From positions 1 through 64,000 of the forward strand of contig JAJDOG010000024.1 of NCBI GenBank assembly GCA_022340285.1: a DNA stretch of 64,000 nucleotides. Direction: 5' to 3'. Position 1 is the first letter of the stretch; every line of letters begins with the position of its first letter. The translations under genes were made by a program, and so were the position numbers. Below are positions 21,343-31,940 of the stretch, in pieces. The notes under the pieces are model-generated. The model did no database searches. It saw only the letters and a list, made by a program, of their open reading frames with translations, and had not been told where the DNA came from. This DNA is from Betaproteobacteria bacterium (GTDB taxonomy: Bacteria; Pseudomonadota; Gammaproteobacteria; Burkholderiales; SG8-39).

Positions 21343-22560
21343 TCAGTCGTAGCGACGGATGAACTTGCCCACCCGCGGCGCGATGGTCTCGCGCCACTTC
21401 CGACCGCTGAAGATGCCGTAGTGCCCCACGTTGGGCACCAGGTAGTGCTCGCGCCGGCGTGCCGGAATGTTCGCGCAGAGTGCGTGGGCGGCCTCGGTCT
21501 GGCCGTTGCCCGAAATGTCGTCCAGCTCGCCTTCGATGGTGAGGAGCGCCGTGCGGCTGATCGCTGCGGGATTCACCAGCTCGCCACGCACCCGCCAGCG
21601 TCCCTGTGGCAGGTCGAAATCCTGAAAGACCGTGCGAATCGTGTCCAGATAGAACTCGGCCGGGAGATCGAGAACCGCGTTGTACTCGTCGTAGAACCGG
21701 CGGTGGGCCGCGGCGCTCTCGCCATCGCCCTCGATCAGATGGTGGAAATAATCCCAGTGCGCATCCGCGTGCCGCGAGGGATTCATGCCGACGAAGCCGA
21801 GCCACTGGAGGAAGCCCGGGTAGACGCGCCGCATGAATCCGGGGTACTTCGCGGGAACACGTTGGATCAGCGCGCGCTCGAACCACACGAACGGCTTGCG
21901 CGTCGCGAGCCCGTTCACGGCGGTGGGACTGCGTCGGGCGTCGATCGGACCGCCCATCATGACCATGGTGCGCGGCCAGACCGACTCGCCCGCGGCAGCC
22001 ATCAGCGACACCGCTGCGAGCACGGGCACCGTGGGCTGGCACACCGAGATGACGTGCACGTCCGGTCCGAGGTACCGGATGAACTCGCGCACGTAATCCA
22101 CGTAGTCGTCGAGATGAAAGTGCCCTTCGGCCAGCGGCACCATCTTGGCATCGGCCCAGTCGGTCAGGTAGACGTCGTGATCCGGAAGGAGCGCCCTCAC
22201 GGTGTCGCGCAGCAACGTAGCGAAATGTCCGGAGAGCGGCGCGACGACAAGCACCTTCGGATCGCTGCGTCGGGCCGCCCGCTCGAAATGCAGCAATGTG
22301 CAGAACGGCTTCTTCAGCGCCGCCCGCTCGGTGACCGCGACATCAGTGCCCCGAATGACCGTGCGGCTCAGTCCGAACGCGGGCTTCTCGTAGCGGCGGG
22401 TCAGGCGCTGCATCAGATCCGCACCAGCGGTGACGCGGTCCGCCAGCGGGTGGTAGGAGAGTGGGCTGAACGGATGGCTGAACAGCTCGTGGTTCGTTCG
22501 CGCCAGCACGTGCCACGGTTCGAGCAGCGCATGGTGGAGCTCGTGCAAGTCGTAGAGCAT
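21343..22560 (-). CDS. phaZ: Polyhydroxyalkanoate depolymerase, intracellular
   Basis: MLYDLHELHHALLEPWHVLARTNHELFSHPFSPLSYHP; VISVCQPTVPVLAAVSLMAA lipase-like box with Cys. Confidence 0.93.
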   Translation of the reverse strand: MLYDLHELHHALLEPWHVLARTNHELFSHPFSPLSYHPLADRVTAGADLMQRLTRRYEKPAFGLSRTVIRGTDVAVTERAALKKPFCTLLHFERAARRSDPKVLVVAPLSGHFATLLRDTVRALLPDHDVYLTDWADAKMVPLAEGHFHLDDYVDYVREFIRYLGPDVHVISVCQPTVPVLAAVSLMAAAGESVWPRTMVMMGGPIDARRSPTAVNGLATRKPFVWFERALIQRVPAKYPGFMRRVYPGFLQWLGFVGMNPSRHADAHWDYFHHLIEGDGESAAAHRRFYDEYNAVLDLPAEFYLDTIRTVFQDFDLPQGRWRVRGELVNPAAISRTALLTIEGELDDISGNGQTEAAHALCANIPARRREHYLVPNVGHYGIFSGRKWRETIAPRVGKFIRRYD

Positions 22561-22667
22561 CGCGTGTCCCCCTGGGTCGATATAACCGACCGGTTACAAG
22601 CTTTGCACGGTTTATACCAGAATTGCTGCACTGCCGCATCGCCGCTGGACAGTCACTGTGCAGAAGG

Positions 22668-23588
22668 TCATGCGGCCCGCGTAACTACCCGGCGGATATA
22701 GAGATTATTCGCCGCAAGCGCACCGACCACGAGCACCGCGCCGGCCAACTCGATGACCGTGAAGCGGTGGCCCTGGGCGATCCGGATGGCGAACGTGACG
22801 ATCGGGACGAGATTGCCGAACAGCACCGCGTTCAGCGGCCCGATCAGCCGGATCCCGTTGTTCCAGAACAGGACGCCGATGAACGCGGTAAGAAACGTCA
22901 GGAACGCCAGCTGCCAGCCGACGGGCGCGATCGAGCTCGCGGTGGGCAGCTGGACGACGCCGAGCGCGGTCACCCCGAGCGCGACCGCGACCAGCCCGAT
23001 GGCTCCCGGGATGCAGGTGAGCGCCGTGTAGCGCAGCGCGCTCCAGCCGGAAAATTTTACGACCCCCATGATGTACGCGACCCAGCTCGACGCGCCCAGA
23101 AACACGAGCGCGTCACCGAACAGCGTTCCGCCGGCCACCGCCGAGGCGACGTCGCCCTTGGTGATCACGAGGATGACGCCGAGGAGCGCGAGCGTCATGC
23201 ACACCAGCGTGAAACGGGCCGGCCGGACACCGCGCCACGCCCAGTGCACGATGGCGGTCAGCGGCGCCTGCAGCGCCATGATGATCGCCGCGTGCGCGGC
23301 AGCCGTGTGCTGCATGCCCCCGAACGTGAAGAGATTGAAGCCGCCGAATCCGACACATCCGACGAGTACGGCGACGCCCATCTTTCCTTCGTAGGTGAGC
23401 GCTCGCCGCCCTTCCACGACCCACAGAACGACGGCAAAGAGCGGCGCGACGACCACGTAGCGCAACGCGCCCAGCCAGTAGGGGTCGATGCGTGTGACCG
23501 CGTCCTTGCCGATCGGGAACGTCGCACCCCAGACCAATACGGTCACGGCGAGCAGCGCGACGCCCTTAACGATGCGATCTTGGGTCAA
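22668..23588 (-). CDS. EamA/DMT-family transporter
   Basis: LVWGATFPIGKDAVTRIDPYWLGALRYVVVAPLF; ten hydrophobic segments. Confidence 0.87.
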   Translation of the reverse strand: MTQDRIVKGVALLAVTVLVWGATFPIGKDAVTRIDPYWLGALRYVVVAPLFAVVLWVVEGRRALTYEGKMGVAVLVGCVGFGGFNLFTFGGMQHTAAAHAAIIMALQAPLTAIVHWAWRGVRPARFTLVCMTLALLGVILVITKGDVASAVAGGTLFGDALVFLGASSWVAYIMGVVKFSGWSALRYTALTCIPGAIGLVAVALGVTALGVVQLPTASSIAPVGWQLAFLTFLTAFIGVLFWNNGIRLIGPLNAVLFGNLVPIVTFAIRIAQGHRFTVIELAGAVLVVGALAANNLYIRRVVTRAA

Positions 23589-23668
23589 GTTGGCGCGGGG
23601 TGAGAAGGAATGTGGCCGGCGATTTCACCGCTTCGCCGCTGCGGCTCTCTCCCGCTCGACCCGCGACG

Positions 23669-25351
23669 TCACGCCGCCTTCTTGCGTTTGGCGAGCTCCT
23701 CGTCGCGCAGCGCGCGGCGCAGGATCTTTCCGACGTTGGTCTTGGGAAGCTCGTCGCGAAACTCGATAAAGCGCGGCCGCTTGTAGCCGGTGAGGTGCTC
23801 CTCGCAGTGCTTGCGCAGCACGGCCTCCGTGAGCGTGGCGTCCTTCCTCACCACGAAGAGCTTGACGACCTCTCCGGACTTCTCGTCCGGCACGCCGATC
23901 ACCGCACACTCCAGCACGGCGGGGTGGGCCGCCACGACGCCTTCGACCTCGTTCGGGTACACGTTGAACCCGGATACGAGCACCATGTCCTTCTTGCGGT
24001 CCACGATGCGCACGTAGCCCTTGTCATCCATGTAGCCGATATCGCCGGTCGCGAAGTACCCGTCCTTGTCGATCGACTTTGCGGTGTCTTCCGGGCGCTG
24101 CCAGTAGCCCTTCATCACCTGTGGGCCCTTGATGCAGATCTCGCCGACTTCGTTCAGCGGCAGGGCCTGGCCGTCCTCGCCCTTGATCGCGACCTCTGTG
24201 GACGGGACGGGCAGACCGATCGCGCCGCTGTATTCCGCCAGATCCAGCGGGTTGGCGGTGGCGACGGGGGAGGTCTCTGTCAGGCCGTAGCCTTCGACGA
24301 GCACCTTGCCCGTGACCTGCTTCCAGCGCTCGGCGACAGCCTTCTGGACGGCCATGCCGCCGCCGATCGAAAACTTGAGGTTCGAGAAGTCGAGCTTCGC
24401 GAAATCGGGATCGTTGAGCAGCCCGTTGAAAAGCGTGTTGACGCCCGTGATGGCGTTGAACTTGTGCTTCGTGAGCTCCTTGACGAACCCGGGAATGTCC
24501 CGCGGGTTCGTGATGAGGACGTTGCAGCCCCCGAGCTTCATGAAGACGAGACAGTTCGCGGTGAGGCAGAAGATATGGTAGAGCGGCAGCGGCGCGATCA
24601 CGGTGATGCTCTCGTCGCCGAGCACCGGCGCGAACCACGCGGACGTCTGCTCGAGGTTTGCAATGATGTTGCGATGGAGCAGCATGGCGCCTTTCGCGAC
24701 GCCGGTCGTGCCTCCGGTGTACTGGAGAAACGCGATGTCGTCGGGTCCGATCTCGACGCGCTTCAGCTCGCGCTGCGCTCCCTGCGCGAGCGCCACGTTG
24801 AAACGGATCGATCCGGGCAGGTCATAGGCGGGAACCATCTTCTTCACGTGGCGCACGACGAAATTCACGATCACGCCCTTCAGTCCCAGCATGTCACCGA
24901 GCGATGCGACGACGATGTGCTTGACCGAAGTGTTCTTGACGATCTGCTGGAGCGTGGTCCCGAAGTTCTCGAGGATCACGATCACTTCCGCACCCGAATC
25001 CTTGAGCTGATGCTCCAGCTCGCGCGGCGTGTAGAGCGGGTTGACGTTGACGACGGTATAGCCTGCGCGCAGCGCGCCGAAGATACATACCGGGTACTGC
25101 AGCACGTTCGGCATCATGAGCGCAACGCGCGCGCCCTTTGCGAGGCCCATCGATTGGAGCCATGCCCCGAAATCGCGCGAATGCTTTTCCAGTTCGCGGA
25201 ACGTGATCGTCCTGCCCATGTTGTGATAGGCCGGACGCTCGGCGTACTTCTGCACGCTTTCATCGAAGACTGCACCCACCGACTTGTAGCGATTGGCGTC
25301 GATCTCGGCCGGCACACCCTTTGGGTAACTCTTGAGCCAGACCTTTTCCAT
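23669..25351 (-). CDS. fadD: Long-chain fatty-acid-CoA ligase
   Basis: [89 protein letters not shown]. Confidence 0.95.
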   Translation of the reverse strand: MEKVWLKSYPKGVPAEIDANRYKSVGAVFDESVQKYAERPAYHNMGRTITFRELEKHSRDFGAWLQSMGLAKGARVALMMPNVLQYPVCIFGALRAGYTVVNVNPLYTPRELEHQLKDSGAEVIVILENFGTTLQQIVKNTSVKHIVVASLGDMLGLKGVIVNFVVRHVKKMVPAYDLPGSIRFNVALAQGAQRELKRVEIGPDDIAFLQYTGGTTGVAKGAMLLHRNIIANLEQTSAWFAPVLGDESITVIAPLPLYHIFCLTANCLVFMKLGGCNVLITNPRDIPGFVKELTKHKFNAITGVNTLFNGLLNDPDFAKLDFSNLKFSIGGGMAVQKAVAERWKQVTGKVLVEGYGLTETSPVATANPLDLAEYSGAIGLPVPSTEVAIKGEDGQALPLNEVGEICIKGPQVMKGYWQRPEDTAKSIDKDGYFATGDIGYMDDKGYVRIVDRKKDMVLVSGFNVYPNEVEGVVAAHPAVLECAVIGVPDEKSGEVVKLFVVRKDATLTEAVLRKHCEEHLTGYKRPRFIEFRDELPKTNVGKILRRALRDEELAKRKKAA

Positions 25352-25476
25352 TGATCCCTCCTCCTGTGGGCTCGCGGGTGCTTGGCCGGCAGACGCCGAT
25401 CCCTCCGGCGCGCAGGCGGGTCATTCTACTTGACAGACGGGCCGGCAGTCTTCGCCAGGGGGGGCCAGTCCAGGAA

Positions 25477-26439
25477 CTACTGGCGGGCCGGCGGCAGGTG
25501 ATACCGGCGGAAGAAGCGCCAAATTTCCTCGTTCGCGTCGATCACGTCCGTGCCGGGTCCGAGCAGCCGCGGCAGAAAATCAAGCTCGCCTCCCGGCCAC
25601 ACGTGACCGGCCCCGGTGAGCTGCCACAGCGCGACCTCGGTCCCGTCCCGGCAGCCCGTGTATACGTAGAGCCGGGCCGTGTGATCGGCGCTTTGCGTCC
25701 CGGGCGTCCCGTGACGTTCGTCCCGCAGTTCGGCCTTCGGGTTGCATCCGCCGAACGCGGCCCATTCCGAAAGCGTCTCTTCGACAGGCCGATGCCGCAC
25801 CCGGACGTTGGTGAACGGGAACGGCGGACCGAGCCCGCCTCGATAAAGCGCCCGCGGGTCGTCGATGCTGTGCACGTGGAGGATCGGCACCATGCGCTTT
25901 GCGTGGAACCGTGGCATTGCGCTGGCGCCCCCCACCGGGGCAATCGCCGCGATGCGATCGGATAGTTCGGCCGCCAGCCGGTAGCTCATCATGGCGCCGT
26001 TCGACAACCCGGTGGCATAGATCCGCGCGCTATCGACCGGCAGACGCCTGGCCAGCTCGTCGAGCAGCGCGCGCACGTACCCGACGTCGTCGGTGCCCTG
26101 CCGAACGGCGATTCCGCAACACGTTCCCGCGTTCCAGGTCAGCAGGCTGTCCTGCAGCATCCCGGTGCCGTTCGGGTACACGACGATGAATCCCTCGCGA
26201 TCCGCGATGGCGTCCATGTGCGAGTAGCGCTGCTGGCTCACCGCATTGCCACCGCCACCGTGAAAATTCAGCACGACGGGCAACGGTCGCCCCTCCGCCA
26301 CCTGGGGCGGCACGTTCACCAAGGCCGTGCGCTTCAAGCCATCGTGCCGCACGGTGATGTTGATGACGCCGCCAGCGGCACGTGCCGGAAGCGACGCATG
26401 GAGTCCAAGCAGGATGGCGATCAGGAATCGGATAACCAC
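25477..26439 (-). CDS. PHB depolymerase/LpqC-family secreted alpha/beta hydrolase (GTG start inferred)
   Basis: Signal-like VVIRFLIAILLGLHASLPARA; LPVVLNFHGGGGNA; ATGLSNGAMMSYRLAAELSDRIAAIAPVGG; AGHVWPGG. Confidence 0.85.
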   Translation of the reverse strand: MVIRFLIAILLGLHASLPARAAGGVINITVRHDGLKRTALVNVPPQVAEGRPLPVVLNFHGGGGNAVSQQRYSHMDAIADREGFIVVYPNGTGMLQDSLLTWNAGTCCGIAVRQGTDDVGYVRALLDELARRLPVDSARIYATGLSNGAMMSYRLAAELSDRIAAIAPVGGASAMPRFHAKRMVPILHVHSIDDPRALYRGGLGPPFPFTNVRVRHRPVEETLSEWAAFGGCNPKAELRDERHGTPGTQSADHTARLYVYTGCRDGTEVALWQLTGAGHVWPGGELDFLPRLLGPGTDVIDANEEIWRFFRRYHLPPARQ

Positions 26440-26456
26440 GCCAAGAGTCTGCCCTA

Positions 26457-27668
26457 TCAGCGCGGCGACCTCCAGCGCAGCGCGAGCGGCGCGAGCACCG
26501 CGCCGACGCCGAGCGTGGCATACGCCATCCCCCACGCGATCGCCGGCCCCCCCGTGCCCGCGACATCCAGCGCGGCCCCGAACACAAGCGGCGCAACGAA
26601 ACCGGCACCGAATCCAAGCGTCGAATGGAGCGCGAGCGCAGTTCCTTTCACCGCGGGATCGGCAGCCTGCACGAGGCCGGCGGTGAGCGTCGATGAATCG
26701 CTCATCACGAGCGCCATGTGCAGGATGGCGAGCAACAGCAACACGTACCACGGCGCGCCGATCAGAAAACCGAACGCGCAGGTGATCAGTCCCGATGCGG
26801 TCATGCAGACGCGTATCACACGCGGACGGCCCGAGCGCATCGCCACCTCGTTGCCGAATATGCTCGCGAGCGGCGCGAGCATGTTCGCGATCGCCGCGAT
26901 CGCGATCGGGCCCAACGGCCACGTCGCGCCGTGCTCGCCTTGCGCCCGCGCAAGAAACGCCACCATCCAGGAACGCGTTCCGAACAGCTCCCAGCAGTGC
27001 ACGGCATACCCGAGGATGAAAGCCATCGCCACGCGCTGGCGCAGGACGGGACGGAAATCGAGCAGCCGGGGCCGGTGCACGGCGGCATGCGGCGTGCGCC
27101 GCGGCAGTCCCGCAACCACCATGGCGCCCGCGATGGGTGGACCGATCCCCGCGACGAGGAAGGCGTCGCGCCACCCTACTAGCTCCGCGACCATGCCGGC
27201 GAGCATCACGGAGCCGGCCATGCCGACGCCGAAGATCGCGGTGTAGAAGGAGATTGCGCGGCCCTGCGCCTTGCCTTCGGTGTTGTCGGTGAGCGCCCGC
27301 AGGCCGGGCATGTAGGTTCCCGCGACGCCCGCGCCCACGAGCAGCTGAAAGGCTGCCCCGCTGACGGGCCCCTGCGCAAGCAATCCGAATCCCGCGCTGC
27401 CGGCACCGGCCACGAGGCTCGATGCGAAATAGACGCGACGCGCATCGATCCGGTCGGTCAGACTGGTCAGTATCGGGACGGCGATCATGTAGCCGGCGAA
27501 GAAGAGCCCCGACAGCAGGCCCGCTTCGGCCCCGCTCATCGCCCACGCGGCGCGCAGCTCGGGCAGCAGCGCGGGATAGGTCGAGAAGCCAGCCAGGCTC
27601 AGGATGTGCGCGACGCACATCCACGCGATCACCCTCCAAGCACGCGTATGGAGAACCTTCATCGCCAA
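26457..27668 (-). CDS. MFS transporter
   Basis: 12-TM profile; LLSGLFFAGYMIAVPILTSLTDRIDARRVYF. Confidence 0.87.
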   Translation of the reverse strand: MAMKVLHTRAWRVIAWMCVAHILSLAGFSTYPALLPELRAAWAMSGAEAGLLSGLFFAGYMIAVPILTSLTDRIDARRVYFASSLVAGAGSAGFGLLAQGPVSGAAFQLLVGAGVAGTYMPGLRALTDNTEGKAQGRAISFYTAIFGVGMAGSVMLAGMVAELVGWRDAFLVAGIGPPIAGAMVVAGLPRRTPHAAVHRPRLLDFRPVLRQRVAMAFILGYAVHCWELFGTRSWMVAFLARAQGEHGATWPLGPIAIAAIANMLAPLASIFGNEVAMRSGRPRVIRVCMTASGLITCAFGFLIGAPWYVLLLLAILHMALVMSDSSTLTAGLVQAADPAVKGTALALHSTLGFGAGFVAPLVFGAALDVAGTGGPAIAWGMAYATLGVGAVLAPLALRWRSPR

Positions 27669-27787
27669 GAAAGAAGCGAGAAGGGAAGACCTTGAGAAGC
27701 ATTCACGGTGTTCAGTTCAGCGGGAAGGAGGGTAACGGGAGGAAACCAGGCGGTTTCCTCCTGTTCGTAACCCATGGGTTTCGCCTT

Positions 27788-28564
27788 TCACCGGTGTTTC
27801 CACTCGGGCTTGCGCTTCTCCACGAAGGCGCGCATCCCCTCCTTCTGATCCTCGGTCGCAAAGAGCGCGTGGAACATGCGCCGCTCGAACAGGATTCCGG
27901 GGGTCAGGGCGCTCTCGTAGGCCTGATTGACGCACTCTTTCGCCGCCATGACCGCGGGCAGCGACATCTCCGCAATCGTGGCCGCGCATGCGATCGCCTC
28001 GTCCACTAGCTTCTCGGCAGGTACGACCCGCGATACCAGGCCGGCACGCTCGGCTTCCTGCGCATCCATCATGCGCGCAGTCAGGATGAGGTCCATGGCC
28101 TTCGCCTTGCCGACTGCACGCGGCAGGCGCTGGGTGCCGGTCGCGCCGGGGATCACGCCGATCTTGATCTCGGGTTGGCCGAACTTCGCCGTATCGGCGG
28201 CGATCAGGATATCGCAGGCCATCGCGAGCTCGCAGCCTCCGCCTAGCGCATAGCCTGCAATGGCCGCGATCACCGGCTTGCGCACTTTGCGGATGGTCTC
28301 CCAGTTGCGCGTGATGTACTCGGTCTTGTAGACGTCCATATAGCCCCAGTCCTTCATTGCCGCGATGTCCGCACCCGCGGCGAAGGCCTTCTCGTTGCCG
28401 GTGATGACGATCGCACCGATGTTCTCGTCTGCCTCGAAACTCGTGAGCGCATGACCGAGCTCGTCCATCAGTGCGTCGTTCAGCGCGTTGAGTGCCTTGG
28501 GACGATTGAGCGTGACCACTCCGACCCGGCCGCGAGCTTCGACGAGAATGTTCTGGTACGACAT
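27788..28564 (-). CDS. Enoyl-CoA hydratase/isomerase family protein
   Basis: [90 protein letters not shown]. Confidence 0.95.
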   Translation of the reverse strand: MSYQNILVEARGRVGVVTLNRPKALNALNDALMDELGHALTSFEADENIGAIVITGNEKAFAAGADIAAMKDWGYMDVYKTEYITRNWETIRKVRKPVIAAIAGYALGGGCELAMACDILIAADTAKFGQPEIKIGVIPGATGTQRLPRAVGKAKAMDLILTARMMDAQEAERAGLVSRVVPAEKLVDEAIACAATIAEMSLPAVMAAKECVNQAYESALTPGILFERRMFHALFATEDQKEGMRAFVEKRKPEWKHR

Positions 28565-28633
28565 GGGTCCTCCGAAGAAAGAATGTTTGGTAAATGGGAG
28601 CCGCCCGTCTCGAGCGCGCCTCGGTCCTACTTC

Positions 28634-29407
28634 CTACTTGAGTGCTTGCGCGATCTGCCGTGCCGCCTGACCGAGCAGCATCACGTCGATGCCGACCGCG
28701 AGCAGCGTGAAACCTTTTTCCAGGTACGGACCCGCCGCCGCCGCGGCGCCGACGTAGATGCCGAGCGGTTTGCCTGCGGCCTCGCACGCGAGGCGCACGC
28801 CTTCGATGGCGGCGAGCACGTCGATATGGTCGACCTGACCGAGTCGACCCATGCTGCCCGACAGATCGTAGGGACCGACAAATACCGCATCCACGCCCGG
28901 CACGGCGATGATCGACTCGATGTTCTCGACCGCGGTGATGTGCTCGACTTGCACGATGACCGCAGTCGACTCGTTGGCGTTGGCAACATACTCCTGGAAG
29001 TCGAATCCGTAACCCTGTGCGCGGGCGAATCCCACGCCGCGGGTACCGAGCGGTGGATACTTGCAAAATGACACGATGGCCCGCGCCTGCTGCGCGGTAT
29101 TGACCATCGGGACCAGGACGCCCGCGGCGCCCGTATCGAGGGCCCGCTTCAGCGTGGCCTCTTGACTGTCGGGAACACGCAACACGCCCGGCACGCGCGC
29201 CGCCTGCAGGAGGCGTTGTGCCAGCATCGGGTCGAGCGGCGCATGCTCACAGTCGATGATCAACCAGTCAAGCCCTGCCGCCGACATCGCCTCCGACACC
29301 TCGGGCGCCGACAGAGTGACAAACGATCCGATCAACCGCTCTCCGCGGCGCAGCCGAGTTGCGAACGGCTCGCTCACGGTTGTCCCCACCGGGTCGCGAT
29401 GCTCCAC
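28634..29407 (-). CDS. HpcH/HpaI aldolase/citrate lyase family protein
   Basis: GSFVTLSAPEVSEAMSAAGLDWLIIDCEHAPLD; PLGTRGVGFARAQGYG; VDAVFVGPYDLSGSMG. Confidence 0.93.
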   Translation of the reverse strand: MEHRDPVGTTVSEPFATRLRRGERLIGSFVTLSAPEVSEAMSAAGLDWLIIDCEHAPLDPMLAQRLLQAARVPGVLRVPDSQEATLKRALDTGAAGVLVPMVNTAQQARAIVSFCKYPPLGTRGVGFARAQGYGFDFQEYVANANESTAVIVQVEHITAVENIESIIAVPGVDAVFVGPYDLSGSMGRLGQVDHIDVLAAIEGVRLACEAAGKPLGIYVGAAAAAGPYLEKGFTLLAVGIDVMLLGQAARQIAQALK

Positions 29408-29420
29408 TGCGGCGCAAACC

Positions 29421-30038
29421 TCATTCCTCCTCCGCTGTCTTCTTGTACTCGGAGAGGGGAATCACTTTCGGCAGCGCGAGCCGCTTGCGGTCCGCGTGCA
29501 CCTCGGTCAGGGCCTCCGTCTCGATCATCGTCGCGACGCACCTCACGGTGAGGTCCTGATACAGCGCAGTCGCGTCCTTCTTCCACGCCAGCTCCTCCGC
29601 GGTCAATTCACGGCGGACCTTTGCGGGAATTCCGGCGACCAGGCTGCGCGGCGGCACGATCATCTCGGCCTTGACGAAGGCGAGCGCGGCGACGATCGCC
29701 GACTCGCCGATCACCGCGTTGTCATTCACGACTGCGTGGATTCCGACCATCGCGTTGCGCTCGATCGTCGCCCCGTGGATCACGGCACCGTGGCCGATAT
29801 GGCCGTCTTCCGCGATCACCGTGTCCTTGGCGGGAAATCCATGGATGATGCAGCAGTCCTGAACGTTCGCGCCGCGCTCGATGACCAGGCGACCGAAATC
29901 CCCGCGCAGCGATGCGCACGGCCCGATGTAGACGCCCGGGCCGACAATCACGTCGCCGATCAACACCGCGGAAGGGTGCACGTATGCGGTGGAATGAACC
30001 ACCGGCACGACGCCGTCAATCGAGTAGACTTTCACCAT
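29421..30038 (-). CDS. paaY: PaaY-like hexapeptide-repeat protein (gamma carbonic anhydrase fold; phenylacetate degradation-associated)
   Basis: [70 protein letters not shown]. Confidence 0.85.
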   Translation of the reverse strand: MVKVYSIDGVVPVVHSTAYVHPSAVLIGDVIVGPGVYIGPCASLRGDFGRLVIERGANVQDCCIIHGFPAKDTVIAEDGHIGHGAVIHGATIERNAMVGIHAVVNDNAVIGESAIVAALAFVKAEMIVPPRSLVAGIPAKVRRELTAEELAWKKDATALYQDLTVRCVATMIETEALTEVHADRKRLALPKVIPLSEYKKTAEEE

Positions 30039-30073
30039 GCTGTTGTCAGGCAGATCGGGACGGATTCTATCGC

Positions 30074-31057
30074 ATGCGGTGGTGCGGAACGCGGCTCGGA
30101 ATACTGCTTATCCTTGCACTCGCCATGACGCGCGCAGCGGCGCTTGACCTGCAGGGTCATCGCGGCGCGCGCGGCCTTGCGCCGGAGAACACGCTGCCCG
30201 CGTTCGCGCGCGCACTCGCGATCGGCGTCACCACTCTCGAGCTCGACTGCGGCGTGACGCGCGACGGCGTCGTCGTGGTCAGCCACAACCGCGCGCTCGA
30301 TCCCACCATCACACGCGGCCCGGACGGGGAGTGGTTGCCCGATTCCCCGCTCATCAGCGCTCTGGATGCGGCAACGCTCGCGCGCTTCGATGTCGGGCGT
30401 ATCCGCCCGGGCTCCGACTACGCGCGTCGCTTTCCCGAGCAGCTCGGTATGGACGGCGTGCGTATTCCGCGTCTGGCGGAAGTCTTCGAGCTCGCGCACC
30501 GCGCGGGAAATCGGACGGTGCGATTCAACATCGAGACGAAGATCGACCCGGCCCGGCCCGAGGAGACCGTCGGCCCGCAAGCGTTCGCACGCGCTCTGAT
30601 CGCGGTCGCACGCGAGCACGGCGTCGCAAACCGAACCATTGTCCAGTCGTTCGACTGGCGCACCCTCCGGATCGTGCAGGCCGAGGCGCCGGAGATCGCC
30701 ACCGCCTATCTCACCATCCAGCAGCCCGGCGAGGACAACATTCGCGCCGGCGACGAGGGTTCGCCGTGGACCGCCGGCATGCGCTATCGCGACCACGGCT
30801 CGGTGCCCAGGATGGTCAAAGCCGCGGGCGGCGCGATCTGGTCGCCCTACTATCGCGACCTGACGGCCGCGCTGCTGGATGAATCGCACCGTCTCGGCCT
30901 GAAAGTGATTGCGTGGACGGTCAACGATCGCGGGGAGCTGGACCGCTTGATCGGCCTGGGCGTGGACGGCATCATCTCGGACTTTCCGGACCGGCTGCGC
31001 GAGGCGGCGGACGCGAACGGGCTGCCATTGCCTCCACCGACGCCAGTCGAGCCCTAG
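30074..31057 (+). CDS. Exported glycerophosphodiester phosphodiesterase
   Basis: Signal peptide then [76 protein letters not shown]. Confidence 0.93.
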   Translation: MRWCGTRLGILLILALAMTRAAALDLQGHRGARGLAPENTLPAFARALAIGVTTLELDCGVTRDGVVVVSHNRALDPTITRGPDGEWLPDSPLISALDAATLARFDVGRIRPGSDYARRFPEQLGMDGVRIPRLAEVFELAHRAGNRTVRFNIETKIDPARPEETVGPQAFARALIAVAREHGVANRTIVQSFDWRTLRIVQAEAPEIATAYLTIQQPGEDNIRAGDEGSPWTAGMRYRDHGSVPRMVKAAGGAIWSPYYRDLTAALLDESHRLGLKVIAWTVNDRGELDRLIGLGVDGIISDFPDRLREAADANGLPLPPPTPVEP

Positions 31058-31116
31058 TTCAGTCGCGCATCCTCGCGGCGCCTGCAACCGTACTTCAGGC
31101 AAGGAGGGTTGCAACG

Positions 31117-31923
31117 ATGGGGTGGGTCAACGAATTTGCCGGCCGCAGGCTTGCGCGTTTCCTGACGCAGCCGGTCCGGCAAAGCACCCAAATCGCCACC
31201 GCCACCCACGAACAGCTCGCGGCGGCACTGCAGCCCGCCGACGTAGTGCTCCTCGAGGGCAACACCCGCGTCAGCGTGGCGATCAAGTACCTCACCCAGT
31301 CGACGTGGTCGCATGCGGCGCTCTACATTGGCGATGCGCTGCCGCCCGGCAAGCCGTGGCAGCTTCCGCGAGTCCTTGTGGAAGCTGATCTCGAGGAGGG
31401 CGTGCGTGCTGTCCCGCTAGCGAACTACGCGCGCATGCATACACGTATCTGCCGCGCCGTGGGTTTGAGCGACGCGGATCGGAAGCGAGTGGTCGGATAC
31501 GTCGTCGACCGCATCGGCCAGCAGTACGATCTCAAGAACGTCTTCGACCTTGCGCGTTATCTGCTTCCGGTGCCTCCCGTCCCCACGCGATTCCGGCGGC
31601 GCATGCTCGCGCTGGGCAGCGGCGATCCGACCCGCGCGATATGCTCCACACTCATCGCGCAGGCGTTCCAGGCGGTACGTTATCCGATCCTCCCCGAAGT
31701 CCGGCGGGAATGGGCGGACGATCCCGCGTCCGCGGATTTTTTCGCGGACGTCTATCGCATCCGTCACCACAGCCTGTTCGCGCCACGCGATTTCGACATC
31801 TCGCCGTTCTTCCAGATCGTCAAGCCGACGATCGAAAGCGGATTCGACTACCGCGCTCTGCGATGGGATGACGCGGCGGACAGCGCGGAACGGTCTCGAC
31901 CCAGCGAAGCGGACGCAGCCTGA
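31117..31923 (+). CDS. YiiX/YebB-like permuted papain-fold (NlpC/P60-like) protein
   Basis: ADVVLLEGNTRVSVAIKYLTQSTWSHAALYIGD (His) and RAICSTLIAQAFQAVRYPILP (Cys). Confidence 0.8.
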   Translation: MGWVNEFAGRRLARFLTQPVRQSTQIATATHEQLAAALQPADVVLLEGNTRVSVAIKYLTQSTWSHAALYIGDALPPGKPWQLPRVLVEADLEEGVRAVPLANYARMHTRICRAVGLSDADRKRVVGYVVDRIGQQYDLKNVFDLARYLLPVPPVPTRFRRRMLALGSGDPTRAICSTLIAQAFQAVRYPILPEVRREWADDPASADFFADVYRIRHHSLFAPRDFDISPFFQIVKPTIESGFDYRALRWDDAADSAERSRPSEADAA

Positions 31924-31940
31924 CGCGAACCCGGATCCAC

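Noticed and set aside
23600-25354. 584-aa + strand ORF
   Set aside because: Antisense to fadD.
26440-27702. N-terminal extension of the LpqC-like hydrolase ORF
   Set aside because: Overlaps the MFS gene in another frame; the real start with signal peptide is near 26439.
31728-31749. Hairpin GTCCGCG-GATTTTTT-CGCGGAC
   Set aside because: Inside the YiiX-like coding sequence; explained by codon composition.
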